Shown: piece by piece, positions 50,047-62,714 of the stretch
Layout: each line of letters begins with the position of its first letter
Numbering within the stretch: the stretch's first letter is position 1
From: Marsupella aquatica
Lineage: Eukaryota > Marchantiophyta
Length of the DNA stretch: 64,000 nucleotides
Direction of reading: 5' to 3'
NCBI GenBank assembly: GCA_973895155.1
Contig: OZ316895.1
Coordinates: forward strand, 3,100,001-3,164,000
Program-made: the position numbers and the translations under genes
The notes under the pieces: generated by a model
Database searches by the model: none
What the model was told of the DNA's origin: nothing
The model's input: the letters and a program-made list of their open reading frames with translations, nothing else

Positions 50047-50660
50047 GGTGGCATTGTACTTGTGCTTCAAAGAAGTGCCCACTGTCGATGTCTCATCCCC
50101 GTTCGGAGCGGGGATGTCGGTGATGAGGCCTTCCTCCCTGCTCCACTGCAAACGATCGATCAGCGTCTGTGCATGCTCTTTGGTCAAGCTGACCAGCATG
50201 TCGATAGACATCTTGAAGTCGTGTCTTAGCCTTGTCACCTGGGTCAGGTGTGCTCCCTTTGTATGTTGGATGTATTCATGTGTCACTTCCTTCTTGGTCA
50301 GCTGGTCTTCATCGAAAGGGACTGCCATGAACCTGAGGACCTTGTTCTGCACTCCTGTGTTTCAATTTGTGGTTGAGTTAGTACGTTATTGTTCTTGAAT
50401 GTTGTGAAATGGGTTTGAGTGGGATTCTAAGCTTGTTACCTGTCGCTGGTCTGTCATTGTAGAGTTCCTTGAAATTCTTTGAAGAATTTCTTGCGGTTGT
50501 CAATCAATTTTGACATGTCTCTTTTGCTGATGCCAGAGTCCCATTCCGAGGTCTCCATTCTCATACCGTCTGCGTACTCAATCTGTTTGGTCGTGCGGAC
50601 ATTTTTCTCAGGACTGTAGTCCCTTGTAGGCAGCTCACGCATGATCAATCATGCCGGCTC
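50047..50660 (-). pseudogene. Unrecognised two-exon gene remnant
   Basis: On the minus strand a first block (to about 50440) holds MRELPTRDYSPEKNVRTTKQ and then a lysine-rich KKFFKEF. A second, after an ACACAG acceptor near 50356, reads VQNKVLRFMAVPFDEDQLTK through to a stop near 50047. Joining them across a plausible GTAACA donor needs a frame change just before the donor, and in-frame stops lie upstream. The charged, helical composition resembles ORFs of plant DNA transposons, but I cannot name a family. Confidence 0.35.
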
Positions 50661-53399
50661 GACTGCCGTCATGGGCTGTAGTGAAACAATGACAAAGTGT
50701 TAGTTGGTGTTAGTGTCATCGTCCCCTCCTCTTCATAGAATCTCAAATTCTGCAGCTCCCGTATTCACAGCCAGAATCCTGTCAATCGACGCAGAAGCGG
50801 ATCTTATTAGAGTGGATACCCTCTTCCTTGTTCTGACTGACCATACCCTCTTCCGTGTTCCGCTTCTATCCTCTGCCTTGTTCTGGCCATTCCTCTACAC
50901 CTCAAACAACAGAAAATGACGCTCAGGCTCTACACTACCCGACGCCAGGCTCTAAGACACCAACAGACGACACCAACAGACTTACATTACTTTCATTGGA
51001 CTCCTCAACCAAGACATAACGCACTAGTCAATTAACAAGGAAACTTTTTCTTTACTTTTTTAATTTACTCAAAGAATGATTACTTTATTCTATGTTTTGA
51101 AAAAGACCAAAATGTAAATAAAACAGTTACAAGGAGCAGTTTTGCGTCAGTTTTTTATCTTTTGATTTGCATGTCCTTTTTTTACATTCTCTTTTACGGC
51201 ATGGCGTCCCAATTTTTACAGCAAAGTTGCCACAAACACGAATGCAAAAGTTAATTTTATCCAAAAACAAGTTTGTTCTTGTTTGCAACGTGCCATGATG
51301 ATGTGGCATGCTATGGAGCCAGGAATTAAAGCTAGAGCTAAAAAATGTGAGGACCCTCTCCCTCTATTGCATAACATATATTGATTACGCCACAAAGTAA
51401 CGTGACCTCACCTTTGTCACATAACATATATTATTTTTCCTTCATTCTGGATCAACCGCCACCTCAAATGCAACAACCATCACCCACGTTAGGAGCAAAG
51501 CCCACATGCCTTAATTTGGTCACGGCTTCCAGAGTTCATGTCAGGAGCAAAGTCCATACACCTTTGGTTGCAGCTTTCCGGAGTTATGAGGTCCTCGGTT
51601 TCTGGATTTGCGTCTAAAGTTACGAAAAAATTACGGGTTAAGTGTTAAGCCCATGGGCTTTCCTTATGATAGCTAAAGATAAACTTTACACAATACTTGA
51701 GTTATGATAGGGCTATTCTCTTGTTACGTTGGCCTTATAGATGCTGTGATTGAATCCATTGAAAACTTACAAAGCTTGCAGACTACTTTTCTTTGTCCAC
51801 GTTGACGAGTCAACACACTAGTAGCATGGCAGCAATGGCCTTTGCTGCTCTTCTGCAATGTGCGCATGGCTTGAAGGCTACCACCAACTCTAGCCACATC
51901 CAGAGCATGTTGAGTGTAGTGATTTATTCATCCAGTGTTTCTTTTTTTCATTGTGTTGTGATTGCTCCATGTCTGCTCTACCCACAAATCAATTGCTCCG
52001 TTACAATGCTAGGCCAAGGCCCATGATAGTTTGTTCAGTAACAAGCTCAGTTCTGAAAAGAGGATTACGATTACTCTTATGGTGCCCACGTACCCTTCGT
52101 GGGAGATCTTGGTCTAGTTGGATTGATTTGACCTTCTGTTCCAATGAAGTGAATCATATTTTTCTCGGATAGAGTACAAGTGAACGAAAAGCTCTTGACA
52201 ATGAGCACCTGTTTGTTTGTTCACCTAAAAGTGTCATGAACCTAGAGCTTGATCAAAGATGCCTCCGTTCGTGACCAGAAACTGCGTAGTTTTGTGTCAA
52301 AAATTCAACTGAGAAGTTTTTGAGTTTTTCTTCCTTCCTTTTAATTGTGTTGGAAGGTCATACGAGAAAGTTCCTTGCACGAAGACTATTCAATTTGGAC
52401 GTTGGAACTCATGGGAAGCACATCCACCTTTGCTATCAACAAGTCAATTTTCAGTCAATTTTCACATGGGCTTGCTCTTGGTAAAACATAAATGAAACTC
52501 ATAGGCGTGATTAAATTCTTTGATTCTTACTATTTCTTGCACTCCTTGGTGGTAGGGCAGCCTTGTTGTAACATACCTCTAATAGAGATTGGTGCCAAAT
52601 CAGGCCATCATGCTCCACAAAGTTGGCCTCTTTTTGTTGCGATCATAGATCTATGTGTTTCTTCATATGGATGTAACGTGCCTGAAGAGCTATCTGAGTT
52701 CTGATTTTGGTCTATCTTTCAAATAGTAAGCTGTTTCCTATTTGTCTTATAATGCATGTCATGTTCTCAAAGACCAATTCATACTCAACATTAGAGCCAT
52801 CTATTCTCTCAATTGGTCAGGAGGAGAACTATTCTAAAATTTCTAAAGTGTTAGAGTACAAAGACACCATAGCCAAGACCCTTAGTCACGGAACTCGACT
52901 ACCTTAACACTTAGCTTTGGCGTCGCTGACTCCAACGCCAAGCTCCCTTATGATCCAGGCCCGAAGAGGCCATCCGGAGAGGACTTAGCATGGGGAGACT
53001 TGTGGGCAACGAGACGTGGCGCTAGCGAAGGCAAGGAGCCAAGCTGGTGACACACACTAAGGACTTGGACTAGTTGAGAGTTGGTCGGGTCAAGGGAAAA
53101 TGGGTCGGGCTCAAGGACGGCCGTCCGGACCTCCAAATGGACTTTGAGTTCTGAGGGCTTGAGTGTGAGCTCCTCTTGGCCCAAGGCCCATGGAGTTGAC
53201 GTCATGGGCAACGGACGCTTGGGGCGCAAGTTATGGCCCGATCCGGGTTAGGCCGATCAGGGGCCCCAAGCGGCAATGAGACCTGAGGACCTAGGCATGA
53301 GCACTGGGTCGGCCCAATCACAACGGGCTAAGGCAATCCGCTTGCGGATGCCTAACGAGAAAGTTATGGGCGTTGCCAATTGGTGGCGCGCCCATTATG
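50661..53399. other. No gene recognised
   Basis: AT-rich to about 52.9 kb, with an imperfect ~54-bp duplication near 51490-51590 (AGGAGCAAAGYCCAYA). From 52.9 kb base composition becomes GC-rich, like the following repeats. A hairpin-like GCTTTGGCGTC...ACGCCAAGC lies at about 52913-52944. Confidence 0.4.
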
Positions 53400-54470
53400 C
53401 GCAATAGGATCCGAGTTGGAGGCCAAATGTTTAGGGACCAAAGTTGGTCCGGGGGTGGCAGGTCTCCAGAAGCATATATGAGGGGAGTTGTGTCTCCCTG
53501 GGGGCTAAGGGCGAGCCGAAGTTGTGAGTCGCGGCGGTCGCAACACTAAGAAAAACCGCCAAACGGAAACAACAATATTTTCCCAACGAGAAGTCCGTTG
53601 GAGGACTTCTTGGGTGCGTTGGAAAAATCTCAAGGACGGCTACGCCCTCTTGAGATTAGATGGGTCTAGGGGCACCATGGGTTCTCAGGGTTTGCGGTGT
53701 TAACTTGCCCGCTTGCCAAATAGCAGCCAAATAGCAGCCAAGCCGCGTTCAGTCTCCCAAGAGAGCTTGCGTTGGGGAGGCAAGGCCAAGTAGGTGTGGA
53801 GGTTGAGTTCCAAGAGTGCTCGGTCTCTAGACCATCATTGAGGCAAATCGGGAGTTGGTTGCTAGAGGCGGGGCCATTCTGGTCTCGGCGTGTTGGGACA
53901 AGCTTTAGGACAAGCTACGCTATTTGGGCCATGAGCATGTCCTCAGTTCAGGGCGGTCAGTTGGTGATGGATAGGTACGAGAAAGAACCTGGGCCGCGCC
54001 CAAGGAAGGAGCTGTTCGGGACGAACAATGGGCGTGGGTTTTGGTTTCAACTTATGGCATCGGGAGGACCTATTTACCAATGTTTGTTGAGCTTGAGTTA
54101 GGATGCTAGACCTGGCGAGTTCTAGATCCTGAAGGGTTACTTACCGAGGTGCTTGGTTGCTTGTGTAGATAGTGAGGACCGTTGAGTAGCGGTCGTGTTG
54201 GAGAGCAAGTGCGGCTTCGTATAGGAGGGGCCGCTGGCGGTGCAAGGGGCACTAGGGTGCTTGCTCAAAGTATTCCATTGAGGCATTCGGGCACCAGGGG
54301 CACTTAGGCGTGAGTGTTGGGATTGGTAAGGGCGCTGGGTGGCAAGGTCCACCACTTCCTTGGATGAGATGCAAAATGTAGATCACACCTGTAACTAATG
54401 TGGTTTGTAACTGCCTCTTAGTCGCGACTACAACTTTCACCTACTCGTAATTGCTCCGGCGTTGCCTAAC
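53400..54470. repeat. Repeat unit B, diverged partner of 55480-56628
   Basis: Shares, in the same order and orientation, GGACCAAAG.TGGTCCGGGG, AGAAGCATATATGAGGGGAG, GGTCTCGGCGTGTT, TTGGGCCATG.GCATGTCCT, CAGGGCGGTCAG and a GGTTGCTTGTG.AGATAG block with the later unit. Substitutions and indels are many. The pair could be old LTRs flanking 54.5-55.4 kb, or solo repeats. Confidence 0.65.
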
Positions 54471-54592
54471 TCCAGCGTTGAGCCCCTCTTAGATTTGCTA
54501 CCATCATGGCCATTAGGGATACAACTAACAAAGAGGAGGCTAGTAAGAGCAAGGACAAGACTTGAGAAAAGCGCGCTCCACTTAACTTTATT

Positions 54593-55385
54593 GGGCCCAT
54601 TGCTGATCACGGAAATATGAACTATTTTTCTGACGGATCACCATAGGGGCCCGAGAAGCCCCACATGAGCCCGATCATGGGGCCGCATATTTCTCGGCCA
54701 ACGGACCCAGGGGCCAAAAGTTATGGCCGACTCAAGCCGCATGCTTGTAGTTTGGGCCCGTTGCCGATCATGGAAAAATGAACTATTTTTCCAACGGATC
54801 ACCATAGGGGCCCGAGAAGCCCCACATGAGCCCGATCATGGGGCCACATATTTCTCGGCCAACGGACCCAAGGGCCAAAAGTTATGGCCGACTCAAGCCG
54901 CATGCTTGTAGTTTGGGCCCGTTGCCGATCATGGAAAAATGAACTATTTTTCCAACGGATCACCATAGGGGCCCGAGAAGCCCCACATGAGCCCGATCAT
55001 GGGGCCGCATATTTCTCGGCCAACGGACCCAGGGGCCAAAAGTTATGGCCGACTCAAGCCGCATGCTTGTAGTTTGGGCCCGTTGCCGATCACGGAAAAA
55101 TGAACTATTTTTCCAACGGATCACCATAGGGGCCCGAGAAGCCCCACATGAGCCCGATCATGGGGCCGCATATTTCTCGGCCAACGGACCCAGGGGCCAA
55201 AAGTTATGGCCGACTCAAGCCGCATGCTTGTAGTTTGGGCCCGTTGCCGATCACGGAAAAATGAACTATTTTTCCAACGGATCACCATAGGGGCCTGAGA
55301 AGCCCCACATGAGCCCGATCATGGGGCAACATATTTTTTGGCCAACGGACCTAGGGGCCAAAAGTTATGGCCGATTTAGACTCGA
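54593..55385. repeat. 161-bp tandem array, about five copies
   Basis: Units begin GGGCCCGTTGCCGATC at 54753, 54914, 55075 and 55236, with a variant first unit at 54593. The inner units are nearly identical; the first and last differ more. Each holds GGAAAAAT-GAACT-ATTTTTCC, a hairpin with an 8-bp stem and 5-nt loop, and a second GC-rich hairpin (GCCCCACATG...CATGGGGC). The overlapping 62-codon frames are a by-product of the repeat. Confidence 0.95.
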
Positions 55386-55479
55386 TTAGAGTCGCCGCGC
55401 ATCGATGGACCAAGAGGGGGTTGCCTGGACCAGGGGGGTTGCCTGGACCAGAGCGGGGTTAGGGCCGTAACTTTTAGCC

Positions 55480-56628
55480 CCTTATGCCACAATTTGCGCT
55501 CGAGGCCAAGTTACAGAAGGTTTTCAATTATCTTCGTTTCAAGCTAAGTGGCGGGGCCCACGGACCCTCGGGTAGGGGGCCAAAGATAGGGGACCAAAGC
55601 TGGTCCGGGGGTGGCAGGTCCCCAGAAGCATATATGAGGGGAGTGGTCCTCTCAAGTTTGAGCTCGAGCTGATCACGATCAACGAAGATACGTCGTTTCG
55701 AGTTTTGAAGCGGAAACAAACATAACTCGACGACCGGATCTCCGTTGGGGGAGTTCTTGGGCTTGTTGGAAAGCTAATGAAGAAAGCTACCTTATGGTGC
55801 TCTCTGATTGTGCATTGGATGATTTTGGTTTTGAGGCTTGCAATGGGGGGAGTCCCTCTTGCCGATCCGAAGTCGAACAGTGACCAAACCGCATTTGGTT
55901 CCCATGGGGACCTGATGTTGGAGAGGTAGAACCAAGTAGACTCTGGGGGCTGCCATTGAGATCTGGTCCCGATGCATGGTGAGAGGTTGAGCGGAACCCA
56001 GTTTCGCAGAGAGGTGGCTAAGATCTAGAAATTGAATGGTCTCGGCGTGTTACTACTAGTTTGTGACAAACTGAGTTTGGGCCATGGGCATGTCCTGGAG
56101 GCAGGGCGGTCAGCCATTGACGGGTAGAAAGTGGGGAAGCTTGGGCGACATTCGGTAGATAGACTATTCTGGACGAACAGTGATGTCGACCTTAGTTTCA
56201 GCTTATGGCAAGGCCATGCGGGTCTGGGAGGCTCTATCCGCTGACCTACTTACTAACGACTATTGAGCTTGAGGCAAGACAAGGGTCTTGGGAGTTCCGA
56301 GATCAAGACAAGTTCTTACCGGTTGGTTGGTTGCTTGTGCAGATAGCAAAGACCGTTGAGCGACGGTTGTGCTGACAAGGGCAAGTGCGACTTCGTATGG
56401 GAGGGGTCGCTGACGACAAGGAGTATAGTCGAGGAGAACTTGCCCCAACATTTCGTGTTAGTGCAAGGTTCGACTTGTTTCAAGGCTGAGAAACGAGTTT
56501 GGACGGGCACGTGGTGGGAGGGCCACCACTCTCTTCATCTATTAGTATGTATTATGGTACATATGTAACCTGGTCCTAACCAAGGTCAGGTTAACTATGG
56601 GCAACCTAGTAATACTTATATTATAACA
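55480..56628 (-). repeat. Repeat unit A; probable LTR of the Copia element at its 5' (high-coordinate) end
   Basis: On the minus strand it starts TGTTATAATATAAG directly after a polypurine tract (CCAAGGGGGAG, 56639-56629) that follows Copia coding sequence, which is the expected position of a 3' LTR. How far the LTR reaches is unclear. The rest of the unit resembles repeat B at 53.4-54.5 kb. Confidence 0.55.
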
Positions 56629-56639
56629 CTCCCCCTTGG

Positions 56640-57520
56640 TTGCAGTATGACAATAATACAAGCAACTATATGAGTATTATGCTAGAGTCAAGTTCTACAT
56701 CAACATCTCTAAGAATAGGTTTTGTTCCCTATGAAGGGTGAAGGTGTTGCCTCATTAAAACCCTCTCGTACTCCTGCGAGGGAAAGAGTACAACCACTTT
56801 TTACATAAGTGATCAAATAGGATCATTATCTATTAATCTAGATAGTTTTCTCAATGCTATATTGTGGCAATGTAGTTGGTGTGTTGCTTGTGGTAACGCC
56901 TTGGTAAATAAGTCTTCAAAATTATCTTTTCCAGCAATGGCCTTCACTTCAATGGCCGTGTCTCCTTGTTGTTGAAGAATTTTGGAGCAATGTGCTTGAT
57001 TCGATCTCCTTTGACGAAGCCTTTAGACACTTGCTCAACACATGCATAGTTGTCTTCGTACAAAGTAGTAGGTGTTGTCAAAGTGGGTATATAGGCCTCA
57101 TTGTGTATTAATATGATTAATCATTCTTCTCAGCCATATGCATTCCCTATTGGCTTCATATAAGGTGATTATCTCAGCTTGGTTGGAAGAGATACAAGTT
57201 AGAGTTTGTTTAGTGCTTTTCCATGATATTGTTGTATTGTCATATAAAAATACGTAACTAGTTTGGGATTTTGCATCGTTAGGGTCTGAGAGGTACCCAA
57301 CATAAGCATAATCTATTAAGGTTTGGTTAGTATTATTAGGGAAGTATAGTCTCATATCATAAGTGCCTTGTAAATATCGGAATATTGGTTTAATGCCATT
57401 CCAATGGCGTATAGTATGTTGTGAGCTATGTCTAGCCAACAAATTCATGGCAAATGAAATGTTAGACCTAGTTTAGTTGGCTAAGAACATTAAGGCTCCA
57501 ATAGCTGAGAGATATGGTTA
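56640..57520 (-). mobile_element. Ty1/Copia retrotransposon fragment (end of RT, RNase H)
   Basis: Minus-strand frames read YLSAIGALMFLAN, then ISFAMNLLARHS, HWNGIKPIFRYLQGT and a YVGYLSDPNDAKSQTSYVF block. The RNase H signature EIITLYEANRECIWLRRMI and the terminal DLFTKALP follow. Stops and frameshifts occur. Similarity ends near 57520, so protease, integrase and most of the reverse transcriptase are missing. A polypurine tract and LTR start follow at 56639-56628. Confidence 0.9.
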
Positions 57521-58863
57521 CGGACCCCCATGAGAGGTCCCTTGCAAATTCCCGGCCATGAGGTTGCGACACATCAACACAACCAACCACAAACAGGAAT
57601 GATCCTACTTTTAACAATAACAAAAGTGCACATTCATGTTTCTGACAAAAACAACATAATTTTTGGGGCGCCATGCCATAAATATTAAGCGTAATAAAAC
57701 TAGAATACAAAGGAAGAGTCATTTAGTAAAATAAAGTTATCATTATGATGTTTGTCAAAGATATATCAGTGTTTTAGATCAAAATGCTTGTATTTTTAAT
57801 TGTTTGCAAGTTTGAGAAAACTAATCGACAAAAATGTACATAGTTAGAACCCTTTGGCTCCACGTTGTAAAACTAAATAATCAATCTCTTTAGTACTTGA
57901 TAAAATCTGTTAATGTTTGATTCATTGAAAAGCTCAAGCTCAAGATTTAGAAATTCATGACCTTTTTAGTATTGTCTTGATAAAATCTCTCAATGTCACA
58001 CTCATTGGAAAGCTAGAGTAAAATTAGAAACTCATCATCTCCTTAGTACTTGACAAAATCTATGTCGTCTATTTATCAAACGGTAAACACATATATTTTC
58101 CTTGTTTCACACCAAATACCGTTTTAATCGTATCACTGGGACGTGGAGGGACGCTATGTGGACTTCCTCACACCGGAAAGGAGTAGATTCGTTTCCGCTC
58201 CCGGAAATGCATTTTTTGATCAAGTCTACCGACTATTTTTCCGTCCTTGCTTTTGATCAAGTCCCGTGGACTACAGTCTCTCCCTTCCTCTTGGTCTCCA
58301 AAGAAGTGCTGTCACCACTCCCCTAGCTCACAGGGCCGACCAAACCTTGCAAACTTCTCTTAAAAATCCGCTTCCAGGGGGGATTCTGTCACAAAAGCAC
58401 ACCAATACGGCTACGGGAAGGACACAACTATGAAGGAAAAAGAAACCATAACACACAACAAAAATTGAAGAGTCATACTGAATCCATAGCTCTTGGTGAA
58501 CAACGTAATACATCGTATGAGCAACCCGACCTCCTCCCGTCTACTCAACTCCTGCCTCACTAGGACGATGCGCACTCCTCACCTCCCTACTTCAGATGAC
58601 TTCCTCCTCTATGTCACAAGCTAACACTCCAAATCCACTCTAGACTGAGTCCCCTTCTCTGCCCTTACCAGGGGTTGTTGTTAAGTACTGAAAATCAAAA
58701 CACCCAAGCACCCAAGGGCCACCGCCCCTTCTCGGGCGACGCCGCTAATTCTAACAGTCACCTCTAACCTAGAACATGCGGCACACACATGTTTTAAAAT
58801 ACTATTCCTTATTGAATGCCAATGGTGCCTTCATTGGCGTCTACCAACAACTAACTATTCCCT
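57521..58863. other. No gene; AT-rich with a ~75-bp tandem repeat
   Basis: At about 57885-58050 the words TTTAGTA.TTGA.AAAATCT, CATTGRAAAGCT and AGAAA.TCAT recur two to three times. The remainder to 58.86 kb has no recognisable coding region. Confidence 0.45.
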
Positions 58864-58866
58864 ACC

Positions 58867-60657
58867 CTATTCTTCTGACTGATCACTACCTTCTTCCTCG
58901 GAGTGGCCACTGACATCCTCACTGTCCGACTGAACTGATGCCACCTCGGTCACCACCTTCTTCACCGGAGTAGTCCTCCCAGAAGTCTGACTTGAACTTT
59001 CCTTCTGCCGAAAGTAGGCCAACGCCTTCCATGCAGTGATGTACCCTTGGTTGATAGTCTCTCTCCACAAGGCGGCCTCCTCGGGTGATCGCAACTCTAC
59101 GGGCAAGCTTTGGCCGCTGGCCAAAGCCGACATGGATTTTGACCAATCTTGGTGGCATATTGGTGGGACCATGACTAGCTAGTGCATCTCGTAAAGTCTT
59201 ACGGGCCACCCTCAGTTTGCCCTCTAGGGTTTTGCACTGCTCCTTATCCTTCTTGGCAGCCTCCAACATGGGTCCATACATTTTGGTAAGCTCTATGACC
59301 ACAGCGTTGACTGCAAAGTTTAATGCTTCCTGCAAAATTTCTACTTCTAGGGCAACCGTAGAGGTAGTGTTGGGTAGACAAGGACCCTTCCTCTTCCCAA
59401 GGCTTAAAACCTCAGCCCTCTTATTCCTGGTCTCATAAGCACTCACTTGGCTCTGAAGGTCCAAAATTTGCTTCTTGAGGATCTCGCTTTCTCCCAATGA
59501 TGATTTCTTCAGGCTTAGTACTTCTCCTTTCAAGGTCACCACCTCTTCCGCTTCCTTTGTCTTGGTGGCCAATACTTCTTGTAAGTGAGTAACCTTCTCA
59601 TTGGCCTGCTGCAGGGTGTCTTTGTTCGACAGGATGTCCCTCTCCAACGCTGCAATCTTGGCATTGGCCTGGTCGAGATCTTCTTTTGTAGTCTGCCATA
59701 GCATCATCCCAATGTGGACACCGGTACGAAACTCCCGTAGTTCAGCCAAGTACACCTCTGGAATGTCATACTCAATGGCCTCCTCCGGATTGCCAACCAG
59801 GCCCTCTAGCCACTCCAATGTATACTCTTCGTCATCCTCCTCCTCTTCTAATGCATCTGTGGTAATCGTAGATGCCGACACCGTAGGTGCCCTCTAGGCC
59901 ATTCTCTCAATGACTGTGGTAGCTACCCTTCTCACTTCGGTTGAGAAGGAAGGCAGCCTCCTCCCTCAACTGGTAGAGGCGTGGGACCGGGTATGAGTCC
60001 CTCAGCCCGGGCTAGGATGAAAGACCCAATCACATGAATGATCCCACCTGGCTTGAGACTCCGAGGATCCGCAGTCAAGGCCTTCTTCACACCGTATGCC
60101 CACCAACCATATGCATGCTCCGGATGCCTCTTAAATTCTATTGCGATGGCCAGATGCTCTCCCATGATGAAACCAGATTGTGGTCGATTGAAGTTCCGCT
60201 GATGCACCTTCCCTACAAACCCTTTGTAGGCTAGGTCTTTGAAGGAGGTGAGGGGGATGTTGGTCACCGACGTTGGCTCCCTCATAAACTCAGATAATTG
60301 GTCTAGGGTGAGTAGTTCAGGCGGCCCCATAGGATAAAATGTGAAATCCTAGTTGGAAAGCATAAAAAAGCCAGCAATGTCCGAGTGACTTAAGGTGTTG
60401 TTGAGGCAACAATAGTATAGCCCCCCAAACCGGGCCTCCATTCCCGCCTCAATGTCCTAGCTCTTCTCAACATGGCACTTGATGTCTAGTCTCACAAAAT
60501 CCATAAGCCCGGTGGCTCTAAACAAGTCTCCACTCTCCTCAAGGATTCTGGGGGTGGTCTTTGGGTATGCACTCTTGAAACTCTTGGGTGCCCTACTCAT
60601 TCCCTCCCCGGTGATCACGGCCCAGGTCTTCTGTTCGATCTCTCTCTCTCTAGCCAC
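58867..60657 (-). pseudogene. Decayed retroelement-like ORF with coiled coil and acidic tail
   Basis: Three minus-strand pieces line up: 60657-60457, 60330-59932 and 59881-58867. They would form one protein of about 590 residues: a globular N-terminal part (QRNFNRPQSGFIMGEHLA; WWAYGVKKALTADPRSL), an acidic linker (ALEEEEDDEEYTLEW), a long coiled coil (about residues 250-440), and an acidic Ser/Glu tail. In-frame TAG codons occur at 60457, about 60350 and about 59896, with frameshifts near 59935 and 59170. The layout resembles plant transposon ORFs of the 'putative plant transposon protein' kind. I could not assign a family. Confidence 0.55.
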
Positions 60658-60842
60658 GAGTGAGGCAATGTGCTTCCGGTAAGCCGCCCGGTACCCCCGT
60701 ATACGTGCAATTGAAAACTCAGGCCTATCCCTAGGGACACTATGTACTGTTTTTTAGTGTAAACCCATACATGTAAACTTTGTTTTTTAGTGTACATTCC
60801 CTGAATATTGATCGATAACTTGTGTTTGCCATGCATGTGCAG

Positions 60843-62219
60843 AAAGCCCAATTGGGGCAAAGCCCTTCAAAAGAAGAGTTGAGGGCTGAAATTGTGAACA
60901 CCCGGGCTCAAGAGGGTGCATCTGAATCCTCCAAGCATGTAAGTTATATGAGTTCTGATTGGTAATTGAATGACCTGCGTTGAATTTCAGGTGTACACTG
61001 TGTGCATATATTGCCCAACATTTCATATGGAGTGATTGAACCTATACCCCTGTGTCATGTAGGGAGGTGGATCTTCACTTACAAAGATAAGTGGTCGTTT
61101 GAAGGCTGTCGAAACATGTCTTCCAGAGATCAATGAACGTTTGAATTCATTGACTGACTTGTTCCATGTGAACTTCAAGACATTAATGGAAGCTGTTGTG
61201 TCGGTGAGAGATAAAATTGATTCCAATTCTGCAGGAGTTCCACCATCACCACTTGAGGTGGCAAAGTTGATGCACTCTTTTGGCATGCCAACGACATGTA
61301 GACTTGAAGGTAAGGCCTTTACAACTGTGTGGGATATGATTATTAAATGTATAGTTTGAATTGACATTGTTTGTTGAATGTGTTATTTTCAGTAACATAT
61401 ATTGTGGTTGTTGTGTCCATAGAGAATAAGACAGGTGCTACAGAGAAGAAGTATGAGAACCTGGCAACTACTCGCTGTAATTTAGAGGCAACAAAGTTGC
61501 AGTCTGTACAAGCAACTTGTTTGACAGAGGACAGTCAACCATGTTTGGATGAGGATGACATTGGCAAGGGAGTGGATGATATCAATGTTGGGGCAAATGA
61601 GGATATCAACAAGCATGACAATGATACCATTGAGTCAGATTCATGCTATGTAGATCTTGACTCCATTGCAGAGATAAATGATTTGCAGAATGTATCATTC
61701 TCAATGATAGGTGTGCCTCTTGTTGAGATAAATCCAACCAAAGAGTTAGTTGGTATGACACTCCCAGGTGATGAACCTGCTACTGTGACAGTCCTAACAG
61801 AGGAACCTACTGAGCCTAGCTTCACTACTGTGAAGAGAGGAAGCATGCGCACACGAAGCAAGTCTGATGGTGGGAGCAGAGCCACGTCAAAGGTTTCATA
61901 CAAACCTCCAAGAACAGTGCTGGCAGAAAGATCTAAGGTGGAAGTGGGGAAAGCACCTAATGCTGAGGGACAAAGTGGCTTGTTAGCTGTTGATGAGAGT
62001 GGAACACGAGTAGGATTTGGCAGAGTGCAGGTTGGTTCCACAACGTTCCATGGCAAGAGGATTCCCCCAGGTTATTCAGTAGTGTTAGTCACATTACTAG
62101 TGAAACCTAAAGCTGTCCTTCCCATTCCAAACACAAATGATGATCCTCCTCAAAAGACACTTGGAGATGCTGCAGGTTCTTTGGTATTATGGCCAAGCAA
62201 GTTCATAGAGGATCCATAA
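60843..62219 (+). CDS. CACTA/En-Spm-associated protein, DUF8039-like C-terminus, 5' truncated
   Basis: Exons 60843-60938, 61063-61309 and 61423-62219 join in phase to 379 residues with no start codon of their own. The order is a short KAQLGQSPSKEELRAEI block, a helical region (LPEINERLNSLTDLFHVNFK), an acidic low-complexity middle and a basic RTRSKSDGGSR stretch. The C-terminal fold FHGKRIPPGYSVVLV...LGDAAGSLVLWPSKFI looks like the DUF8039 domain common in plant En/Spm ORFs (from memory). Upstream exons are replaced by the decayed minus-strand ORF. The reading frame is intact, but the gene is probably an inactive transposon remnant. Confidence 0.55.
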
Positions 62220-62714
62220 CAATGTCATGCCATTATTTGTTTGTAGTGTGAGTCATGTTATGTAGATTTTAGATGTCAAGAAGCAGTACAAGAATCATGT
62301 CCTCTTGGAGATTCATAGTATCATGCATGTGCTTTCAGTTATCTCATCCTACAGTCATCAATTATGAGTTCCTGTTTTGTCTGAATTACATTGATCACAT
62401 TGTAAACTATTCCATTGGAATTCAAATGATCTTCATTTTTTAGCAAGATTGTGATTGTGTTTAATTCTTATGAATGTTTTATGTAGGATCTGCTTATATG
62501 ATGCTTTGTTTCATGTGGATGTCATTCATGCTATGTTCATTTCTTGTATTCAATGTGTTATATTTCTAAAGTTAGAACATCAGGTTTCTATGTATTGTAA
62601 TGTCGAGTGCTCTCTCTCCTTATGAACTGTCCCTCTGTGTTCATTAGTCATGGTTATAACTTGCATGTGAACCTTATTAGTTATAAACATGAGTATATAG
62701 AGTCCCAAATGGTT

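Noticed and set aside
54723-55233. Three nearly identical 62-codon frames
   Set aside because: They are the same 161-bp repeat unit read repeatedly; the unit length is not a multiple of three.
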